From contig DAOVEE010000117.1 of the NCBI GenBank assembly GCA_030669135.1, positions 1 through 5,894 of the forward strand: DNA of 5,894 nucleotides, in the 5' to 3' direction. The first letter of the stretch is position 1. Each line of letters opens with the position of its first letter. The DNA is from Candidatus Bathyarchaeota archaeon. GTDB lineage: Archaea; Thermoproteota; Bathyarchaeia; TCS64. The notes beneath the pieces are model-generated. The model saw nothing but the letters and a program-made list of their open reading frames with translations. It did not search any database and had not been told where the DNA came from. A program made the translations under genes and the position numbers. Shown here in pieces: positions 1 to 4,840 of the stretch.

Positions 1-1
1 C

Positions 2-1096
2 GAGTACCTCACCGACCTAGAACATGTGGTCAGCGACGAGGGGTACGGCAAGCCCGAACACGTGGACACGGAGAAGCGTATAGTTGTTGTCACGGCCCCC
101 GGCCCCGGCAGCGGTAAGATGAGCTTCGCCATGAGCCAGGTTTACCAAGACCGCAAGATAGGAGTAATGAGCGGCTTCGCCAAGTTCGAGACCTTCCCCA
201 TATGGAACCTCCCGTTGGGGCACCCCGTGAACATAGCCTACGAGGCTGCCACCGCCGACCTCGGGGACTACAACTGCGTGGACCCTTTGCACCTCGAGGC
301 GTACGGCGTGGAGGCTACCAATTACAACCGGGACGTCGAGAACTTCGTCATAATGCTGAAGATCATAGAGAAGATGACTGGGCCAGGCGACCCCATGGCC
401 GAGATCAGGAGCCCCACGGACATGGGCGTCAACATGGCCAAACAGGGCATCGTGGATGATCAGGTCGTCAGGCAGGCGAGCAGGGAGGAGATAGTGCGCC
501 GCTACTACCAGTACCAACGGGAGTTCGTGGAGGGCCACACCACCTACGATACATTGGAGAGGATGGACGTGGTCATGGGTAAGGTGGACGTGAAGCCCAG
601 CGACCGAGCCGTGGCGACGGCCGCCAACGAAGCGTGGGAGCTGGCGAGGGAGGACCCGTCTAAGGGCTTCAACGGCCTCTACAGCGGCTCAGCCATAGAG
701 CTGTATATGAACAGCGGCAATGTGATCATAACTGGGAAGCGTTCGCCTCTGCTGCACCCCGAGTCGGCGGCCCTGCTCAACGCCGTGAAGATGCTGGCGG
801 GCATCCCCGACGAGATAAACGTCCTCTCCCCCGTGATCATCGAGGCCCTCAACAGCCTGAAGGAGAGCATGGGGCTCAGCGACGGGTTACTCGACGTGAA
901 GGAGGTCCTAGACGCTCTATCAGTGAGTTCTGTCTTTAACCCGAACGCCGCCGAGTGCCTCAGCGTCCTCCCCCTACTCAAGGGATGTGAGATGCACTCG
1001 ACCCACCTCATGGACTCTGGGTGCGAGAGACCGCTGAAGCAGCTGGGCTTCAACATCACCACCGACGCCAAGCTCCACATCCAGAACAATAGATGA
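2..1096 (+). CDS. DUF1846/UPF0371 family protein, 5'-partial
   Basis: The reading frame is open to the left edge, so the gene starts outside the window. The GTG at 26 is an internal valine: residues E-Y-L-T-D-L-E-H precede it and continue the family pattern leading into VVSDEGYGK. About 364 residues are visible. Members usually have roughly 490-500, so about 130 N-terminal residues are missing. Recognition rests on several conserved blocks: VVVTAPGPGSGKM (a Walker-A-like glycine loop, about visible residue 28-40), GFAKFETFPIWNLPLGHPVN, AYEAATADL, DPLHLEAYG, NYNRDVE, SPTDMGVNMA, IVDD, ITGKRSPLLHPESA, and the C-terminal block ALSVSSVFNPNAAECL...LKGCEMHSTH. The family is conserved and soluble, but to my knowledge its reaction is not established; the glycine loop suggests nucleotide or phosphate binding (inference). 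No signal peptide or membrane segment is visible in this part. It stops at TGA, followed by a short TTTT at 1098-1101. A 169-base gap separates it from pyrG, so co-transcription is not implied. Confidence 0.9.
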   Translation, partial: EYLTDLEHVVSDEGYGKPEHVDTEKRIVVVTAPGPGSGKMSFAMSQVYQDRKIGVMSGFAKFETFPIWNLPLGHPVNIAYEAATADLGDYNCVDPLHLEAYGVEATNYNRDVENFVIMLKIIEKMTGPGDPMAEIRSPTDMGVNMAKQGIVDDQVVRQASREEIVRRYYQYQREFVEGHTTYDTLERMDVVMGKVDVKPSDRAVATAANEAWELAREDPSKGFNGLYSGSAIELYMNSGNVIITGKRSPLLHPESAALLNAVKMLAGIPDEINVLSPVIIEALNSLKESMGLSDGLLDVKEVLDALSVSSVFNPNAAECLSVLPLLKGCEMHSTHLMDSGCERPLKQLGFNITTDAKLHIQNNR

Positions 1097-1180
1097 ATTT
1101 TACTTCATAATTAGAACGCCTCGTCTCTGCTCTGATGTAAACAGATTCTGAAAGTAATAACCGACAAAATCTAATGATCG

Positions 1181-1224
1181 TACGGCTCTCCACTTAATTT
1201 TACGGCTGCGAATGGTTTATACGG
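1181..1224 (+). repeat. Three phased TACGG repeats upstream of pyrG
   Basis: TACGGCT occurs at 1181-1187 and again at 1201-1207, and TACGG occurs at 1220-1224. The spacings are 20 and 19 bases, close to two helical turns, so all three would lie on one face of the DNA. The third copy overlaps the proposed TATA box. The repeats are directly visible. A role as binding sites for an activator or repressor of pyrG is inference, and copies this short could be chance. Confidence 0.4.
1216..1221 (+). promoter_or_regulatory. Probable TATA box of the pyrG promoter
   Basis: TTTATA lies 45 bases before the GTG start of pyrG. An archaeal TATA box places transcription start about 25 bases downstream, here near 1243-1247, giving a leader of roughly 20 bases that still contains the AGGT Shine-Dalgarno match at 1255-1258. 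An alternative AT-rich box, TTAATTTTA at 1194-1202, would give a leader of about 40 bases. I see no well-matched bacterial -35 element at the right distance upstream. Confidence 0.5.
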
Positions 1225-1228
1225 AACC

Positions 1229-1245
1229 ACTGTGAGACTCACAGT
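1229..1245. promoter_or_regulatory. Perfect 17-base inverted repeat, candidate operator of pyrG
   Basis: ACTGTGAG-A-CTCACAGT has two 8-base arms that are exact reverse complements around one central A. It begins 8 bases after the TATA box and overlaps the predicted transcription start. A bound dimeric repressor there would block initiation. The symmetry is seen directly; the operator role is inferred from its position. Because it lies mostly before the expected start of the RNA, DNA binding is more likely than an RNA hairpin. Confidence 0.5.
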
Positions 1246-1254
1246 ATTATCGGC

Positions 1255-1270
1255 AGGTCACTGAAGTGAC
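1255..1270 (+). promoter_or_regulatory. pyrG ribosome binding site and start-codon hairpin
   Basis: AGGT at 1255-1258 is a short Shine-Dalgarno match, seven bases before the GTG. It overlaps a perfect palindrome, GTCACTGAAGTGAC, at 1257-1270. In RNA this would fold as GUCAC / UGAA loop / GUGAC. Its 3' arm contains the GUG start codon and its 5' arm takes in the last two bases of the AGGT match. The hairpin could therefore limit initiation. The small 5-bp stem makes this tentative. Confidence 0.4.
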
Positions 1271-2894
1271 GAAATATATTTTTATAACGGGCGGCGTCCT
1301 GAGCGGCCTCGGGAAGGGACTGGTCACCTGCAGCGTCGGTAAGATGCTTGAGGTACGCGGATTCAAGGTGACGGCTGTGAAGTGCGACCCCTACTTCAAC
1401 GTCGACGCGGGCACCATGAACCCCTACATCCACGGCGAGGTCTTCGTCCTCGAAGACGGCTACGAGGCCGACATGGACCTCGGCACCTATGAGCGGTTCT
1501 TGAACGGCGAGTTCAGCGGGCTCAACAACATCACCAGCGGCCAGGTCTACCAGGAGGTCATCAGGCGGGAGAGGAAGGGCGGGTACCTCGGCCGATGCGT
1601 CCAGATCATACCCCACGTCACCGACGAGATCAAGCGCAGGATCAGGCTCGTGGCGGGGAAGAGCAAGGCAGACATAGTCCTCATAGAGTGCGGCGGCACC
1701 GTGGGCGACATCGAGGGGCTGCCTTTCCTTGAGGCGTTCAGGCAGATGAGGAACGAGGAGAAGAAGGGAGACACGCTGCTCGTCCACGTGACCCTCGTAC
1801 CCGTGCTCGAAGCCGTGGGCGAGCCCAAGACGAAGCCCACGCAGCACAGCGTCAAAGAGCTCAGGGCCATCGGCCTCAACCCCGACATCATCGTCGCCAG
1901 GGTAGAGACGGGTCGCCTGGAGCCTAAACACCGGAAGAAGATCTCCCTCTACTGCAGCGTCGAGGAGAGAGCCGTCTTCAGCAGCATCAACGTGCCCACG
2001 CTCTACGAGCTCCCGCTGGAGCTTGAGGGGCAGGGGATGGGCGACGTGGTCTGCGAGTACCTCGGCCTGGAGAGCTGCGCGCCCGACTGGGCCGAGTGGA
2101 ACGTCATGGTGGACAGGTACCGGACGCCCATAGACGTCGTCAAGATAGCGATGTGCGGCAAGTACGCCGAGCTGGCCGACTGCTACGTCAGCGTCAACGA
2201 GGCCCTCCGCCACGCCGCGGCCAAGTCTGGCTGCAAGGTACAGATCGACTGGATAGAGACCGAGGTATTTGAGGACGACCTCAAACACGTGAAGATCCTA
2301 GAGGACTACGACGGCGTCCTCGTCCCCGGCGGCTTCGGGCAGCGCGGCGCAGAGGGCAAGATAATAGCCATCAACTACTGCAGGACCCACGACAAGCCGT
2401 TCCTCGGGATCTGCTACGGCTTCCAACTGGCAACGGTTGAGTATGCCCGCTACGTGGTGGGCCTCGAAGGGGCGGCGAGCACAGAGTGCGTCCCGGAGAC
2501 CCCGCACCCGGTGATCGACTTGCTGCCCGAGCAGAAGGAGATCAGCGAGCTCGGCGGAACCATGAGGCTGGGGGCGAACCCTGTGATCCTAGAGGAGGGA
2601 AGCCTGCCTCACAGGCTCTACGGCTCGACGGAGATCATGGAGCGGCACAGGCACAGGTGGGAGGTGAACCCGGAGTACTGGGACAGGCTGGAGAAGGGTG
2701 GCGCGGCGTACCCCGGCTGGAGCAAGGAGAAGAAGCTAAAGGAGGTGATGTGGCTCCCGGACCACTACTTCTTCCTAGGCACCCAGTACCACCCCGAGTT
2801 CAAGAGCCGCCCATGGAAGCCGAGCCCACCGTACTATGGGCTGGTGAAGGCGGCCTACGACAAGAAAAAGGGTAAACCAGAACCCGAGTTCTAG
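1266..2894 (+). CDS. pyrG: CTP synthase (glutamine-hydrolysing)
   Basis: This enzyme makes CTP from UTP, ATP and glutamine, the last step of de novo pyrimidine nucleotide synthesis, in the cytosol as a tetramer. At 542 residues it has normal full length. The N-terminal synthetase domain (about 1-275) has the P-loop GGVLSGLGKG (9-18), DPYFNVDAGTMNPYIHGEVFV (41-61), metal ligands D71 and E141 (in ECGGTVGDIEG), and the UTP/CTP loop KTKPTQHSVKELR (188-200) with K225. The C-terminal class I glutaminase domain (about 295-535) has PGGFGQRG (354-361), nucleophile C383 in GICYGFQ, GGTMRLG (430-436), RHRHRWEVN (460-468), and H509/E511 in YHPEFKSRP. All catalytic residues are present. GTG at 1266 is the only plausible start: an in-frame TGA lies at 1233-1235 with no ATG between. 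The nucleophile motif differs slightly from the common GICLGMQ. Ends at TAG. Confidence 0.98.
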   Translation: MTKYIFITGGVLSGLGKGLVTCSVGKMLEVRGFKVTAVKCDPYFNVDAGTMNPYIHGEVFVLEDGYEADMDLGTYERFLNGEFSGLNNITSGQVYQEVIRRERKGGYLGRCVQIIPHVTDEIKRRIRLVAGKSKADIVLIECGGTVGDIEGLPFLEAFRQMRNEEKKGDTLLVHVTLVPVLEAVGEPKTKPTQHSVKELRAIGLNPDIIVARVETGRLEPKHRKKISLYCSVEERAVFSSINVPTLYELPLELEGQGMGDVVCEYLGLESCAPDWAEWNVMVDRYRTPIDVVKIAMCGKYAELADCYVSVNEALRHAAAKSGCKVQIDWIETEVFEDDLKHVKILEDYDGVLVPGGFGQRGAEGKIIAINYCRTHDKPFLGICYGFQLATVEYARYVVGLEGAASTECVPETPHPVIDLLPEQKEISELGGTMRLGANPVILEEGSLPHRLYGSTEIMERHRHRWEVNPEYWDRLEKGGAAYPGWSKEKKLKEVMWLPDHYFFLGTQYHPEFKSRPWKPSPPYYGLVKAAYDKKKGKPEPEF

Positions 2895-2908
2895 TTTTTC
2901 AAGTAAAA
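2895..2908. terminator. Shared bidirectional T-run terminator between convergent genes
   Basis: The 14 bases between the stop codons of pyrG (TAG) and the amidohydrolase (TAA on the - strand) read TTTTTCAAGTAAAA. On the + strand pyrG is followed at once by T5. On the - strand the amidohydrolase is followed by TTTTACTTGAAAAA. Archaeal transcription ends at short T-runs without needing a hairpin, so this spacer can serve both genes. There is no strong stem-loop here. Confidence 0.55.
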
Positions 2909-4525
2909 TTATTTCTCGTAGACGACTCTGCCGTCCACGATGGTCGTCAATACCTGGATGTCCTTGATCTCGTCTTGAGGCACCGTCAGTATGTCCCTGT
3001 CCAACACGATGAGGTCGGCTAGCTTCCCCGGCTCGACGCTACCCAGCCTGTCCTCCTCCTTGCTGAGGTAGGCCCCGTTCCACGTGTAGACACGTATCGC
3101 GTCCATGACGCCGATGGCCTCCTCGGGGCCGACCACCTTGCCGCTGCTCGTCTTACGGGTCACGGCCTCGTAGATCTGGACGAAGGGGCTGTAGTAGGTG
3201 ACGGGGCAGTCGCTGTTGCCGCCGGCTATAATCCCTATCTCCTTCATCGTCTTATGCGGGTGGAGCCACCTGCTACGCTCAGGGCCGAAGTTCTCGGCGT
3301 ACTGGTCCCCCAGCCCATACATGTAGCCGACGCTGCTGCTGGGCGTGACTCCCAGCTCCTTGATGCGCCTCAGCTGCTTCGGCGTACACAGGCTGTTGTG
3401 CTCTATCCTGTGCCTCATGTCTGGCTTCGGGTTCCGTTTCTGGGCCTCCTCGATGGCGTCCAGCGCCATGTCGACCCCCCTGTCGCCGATGCTGTGGATG
3501 CTGACGCGTAGCCCCGCGTCGTGGGCCTTGACGACGAGGCGCTTCATCTCCTCGGGGTCCGTCATCCACATGCCGAGACCCTTGGTGCCCCTGTGCTGGG
3601 GCTCGTATACGCAGCACGTGCCGCCGGCGCCGCTGCCGTCCCCCATGATCTTCACGGACATGACCCTGAGCCACGCGTCTCCGAAGCCGCTCTCGACGCC
3701 AGCGAGCTCGAGGGCGTCCAGCACGCCCCCCGGCACGTCCGAGTTGACGCTCACCATGAGGTTCATCCTGACCTGCCTGACTCCGTCGTCCAGCAGCTGC
3801 TTGTACGCCCTTATCTCGCTCTTGCGGCCGCTGGCGTTGTGGGTGGACGTCACGCCCCACGCGCTGAACTGGTCCACCACCTTCCTGAAGCTCTCCTTCA
3901 GCTCAGCCACCGTGTACTCCAGTATGTGCTCCCTTATGAGGCCCACAGCGTTCTCGTAGAGGAGCCCCGTGTGCAGCCCGTCCTCGTTCCTCTCCAGCTC
4001 ACCGCCCGGAGGGTCTGGGGTGTCCTTGGTGACCCCCGCCACCTCGAACGCCAAGCTGTTCATGAGTGCCTGGTGGCCCGTGTCGGCGACGATGAAAACA
4101 GGGTTGTCCGGGACCGCCTCGTCCAGCTCCCACCGTGTGATGTGCCTCTTCTCCTCCAGCTTGCTGTCGTTGAAGTTGGCTCCCATGACCCACTTGCCGG
4201 GGCCAATTTTCTCCGCCTTCGCCTTCAGCATCCCGAGTATCTCATGGATGTTCCTCACGGGCGGGGCCCTGCAGTCCACCTCCATGAACCTGGACGCGAT
4301 TCCCCCTGGGTGTGTGTGGCTGTCGATGATTCCGGGCATGGCGGTCTTTCCCTTGAGGTCGATGACCCTGGTGGACTCACCGGCCAGCGCCATGACTTCA
4401 TCGGTTCCGCCCACTGCTACGAACCTGCCGTCCCTGATGGCCACGGCCTCCACTATCGAGTCCCTGTCGTCGACGGTAACGATCTTACCGTCGAAAAGCA
4501 CGGTATCAGCACATAGACCCAACAT
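2909..4525 (-). CDS. YtcJ-type metal-dependent amidohydrolase
   Basis: A 538-residue protein of the composite-domain amidohydrolase superfamily, YtcJ/N-substituted formamide deformylase-like group (COG1574). The N-terminal part forms the small beta domain (ADTVLFDGKIVTVD...VIDLKGKTAMPG, about 6-65). The TIM barrel follows with metal-binding H70-x-H72 in PGIIDSHTHP, HNAS (229-232), K292 in VKIMGDGS, H344 in HSIGDRG, H376 in RHRIEH and the catalytic aspartate D439 in GGNSDCPV. The C-terminal block GSVEPGKLADLIVLDRD...VDGRVVYEK completes the beta domain, as expected for a full-length member. No signal peptide is visible, so it is probably cytosolic. Such enzymes hydrolyse amide or related C-N bonds in small molecules; the substrate cannot be told from sequence. 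A Cys-Cys pair (304-305) follows the DGS motif where many relatives have RTA-like residues. The ATG at 4525 follows GTGATCA, a weak Shine-Dalgarno match with almost no spacing. Confidence 0.93.
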   Translation of the reverse strand: MLGLCADTVLFDGKIVTVDDRDSIVEAVAIRDGRFVAVGGTDEVMALAGESTRVIDLKGKTAMPGIIDSHTHPGGIASRFMEVDCRAPPVRNIHEILGMLKAKAEKIGPGKWVMGANFNDSKLEEKRHITRWELDEAVPDNPVFIVADTGHQALMNSLAFEVAGVTKDTPDPPGGELERNEDGLHTGLLYENAVGLIREHILEYTVAELKESFRKVVDQFSAWGVTSTHNASGRKSEIRAYKQLLDDGVRQVRMNLMVSVNSDVPGGVLDALELAGVESGFGDAWLRVMSVKIMGDGSGAGGTCCVYEPQHRGTKGLGMWMTDPEEMKRLVVKAHDAGLRVSIHSIGDRGVDMALDAIEEAQKRNPKPDMRHRIEHNSLCTPKQLRRIKELGVTPSSSVGYMYGLGDQYAENFGPERSRWLHPHKTMKEIGIIAGGNSDCPVTYYSPFVQIYEAVTRKTSSGKVVGPEEAIGVMDAIRVYTWNGAYLSKEEDRLGSVEPGKLADLIVLDRDILTVPQDEIKDIQVLTTIVDGRVVYEK

Positions 4526-4553
4526 TGATCACGTAGAATACACCGTGTTAATG

Positions 4554-4563
4554 AAATAAAAAA
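4554..4563 (-). promoter_or_regulatory. Possible TATA box of the amidohydrolase gene
   Basis: Read on the - strand this is TTTTTTATTT, 28-38 bases before the ATG at 4525. Transcription start about 25 bases downstream of the box would fall near 4530-4535, giving an almost leaderless mRNA, which fits the lack of a spaced Shine-Dalgarno sequence. The box is AT-rich rather than a strict TATA consensus, so confidence is limited. Confidence 0.4.
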
Positions 4564-4634
4564 CCAGTCAAAGAACAGGCATAGTAACCACATGAACCTA
4601 CCGAGTGCCATGATCTCCCGGGGAGCTGAAACAA

Positions 4635-4665
4635 CTAATCACAGATGAGGGGGTGGAATGATTAG
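4635..4665. repeat. Inverted repeat CTAATCA / TGATTAG competing with the larger hairpin
   Basis: CTAATCA (4635-4641) and TGATTAG (4659-4665) are exact 7-base complements separated by 17 bases. The right arm shares four bases (4662-4665) with the TTAGGTG arm of the larger hairpin, so the two folds exclude each other. On the - strand the stem is followed by the U-rich TTGTTT (4634-4629). This resembles an attenuator arrangement ahead of the amidohydrolase, but the stem is AT-rich and weak. Confidence 0.35.
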
Positions 4666-4718
4666 GTGGGGGCTGAATGCTGGTTGAGCAAGTCACCTAA
4701 CTTCCACGTTGTACCCTC
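4647..4718. repeat. Long nested inverted repeat / extended hairpin
   Basis: Four nested perfect stems share one axis: GAGGG (4647-4651) with CCCTC (4714-4718); GTGGAA (4653-4658) with TTCCAC (4702-4707); TTAGGTG (4662-4668) with CACCTAA (4694-4700); and TGCT (4678-4681) with AGCA (4687-4690) around loop GGTTG. This gives 22 base pairs interrupted by small internal loops. No strong U-run follows on either strand, so a simple terminator is unlikely. It could be a structured leader or small RNA, or a decayed inverted-repeat element. A nine-codon ORF (MIRWGLNAG, 4658-4687 on +) follows a GAGGGGGTGG stretch inside it, but is probably chance. Confidence 0.5.
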
Positions 4719-4727
4719 TTGAACCCC

Positions 4728-4734
4728 ATTAAAA
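4728..4734 (-). promoter_or_regulatory. Candidate TATA-like box TTTTAAT on the - strand
   Basis: On the - strand the sequence reads CTTTTAATGG. A start about 25 bases downstream would fall near 4705, inside the first arm of the nested inverted repeat. This would yield a leader or small RNA that keeps most of that structure and, if extended, runs about 180 bases to the amidohydrolase ATG. The evidence is only the AT-rich motif and its position. Confidence 0.25.
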
Positions 4735-4741
4735 GCGTAAT

Positions 4742-4758
4742 TGGTGACCGGCTCACCA
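4742..4758. repeat. 17-base inverted repeat TGGTGA-N5-TCACCA
   Basis: TGGTGA (4742-4747) and TCACCA (4753-4758) are exact complements around CCGGC. It lies between the capA terminator and the nested hairpin. It could be an operator for a dimeric regulator or a small RNA stem-loop. The core GTGA...TCAC is also found in the pyrG inverted repeat at 1229-1245 (GTGAGACTCAC), but with a different spacer length. Confidence 0.4.
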
Positions 4759-4820
4759 CAAACAACCTGTCTGTACCGGCTCCATCCAAAACCCGTGGAT
4801 TGTATGTAATCAAGTTACAC

Positions 4821-4840
4821 AAAAAAGGAGCTAAAGCTCC
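4821..4840 (-). terminator. Hairpin-plus-U6 terminator overlapping the capA stop codon
   Basis: On the - strand GGAGC-TTTA-GCTCC (4840-4827) is followed at once by TTTTTT (4826-4821). The stem is a perfect GC-rich 5 bp with a 4-base loop and has the classic form of a factor-independent terminator. The TAG stop codon (4833-4831) lies inside the hairpin, spanning the loop and the start of the 3' arm, so the last codons of the gene are also terminator sequence. Confidence 0.75.

Larger units (their letters stand above)
4526..4830. other. 305-base intergenic region with several inverted repeats
   Basis: No convincing gene is present. The region holds a promoter-like box for the amidohydrolase near 4554-4563, a long nested inverted repeat at 4647-4718, an alternative pairing at 4635-4665, an inverted repeat at 4742-4758 and the capA terminator tail at 4821-4826. 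An 8-base direct repeat, ACCGGCTC, occurs at 4747-4754 and 4775-4782. A short symmetrical CTCCCGGGGAG lies at 4615-4625. I found no tRNA-like cloverleaf and no long ORF. Confidence 0.6.

Noticed and set aside
26..28. GTG as the start codon of the DUF1846 gene
   Set aside because: The frame stays open to the window edge and the preceding eight residues fit the conserved family sequence, so the real start lies upstream.
1097..1265. A classical uracil/UTP-responsive attenuator or riboswitch before pyrG
   Set aside because: The gap has no GC-rich hairpin followed by a long U-run, and the predicted leader of about 20 bases is too short. Only the small start-codon hairpin and the DNA palindrome are supported.
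1239..2288. Long open frame of 349 codons on the - strand opposite pyrG
   Set aside because: It lies entirely antisense to a clear CTP synthase, its translation is a low-complexity mix rich in Val, Leu, Ala and Asp with no known motif, and such mirror frames are typical of GC-rich coding DNA.
3521..4516. 331-codon open frame on the + strand opposite the amidohydrolase
   Set aside because: It overlaps a protein with all amidohydrolase motifs. The antisense product shows no family pattern and is rich in Val, Leu, Ala and His as expected from the complement.
4658..4687. Nine-codon ORF MIRWGLNAG after a purine-rich GAGGGGGTGG stretch, as a possible leader peptide
   Set aside because: There is no + strand gene downstream for it to regulate, and the ATG lies inside the inverted repeat whose arms already explain the purine-rich sequence.
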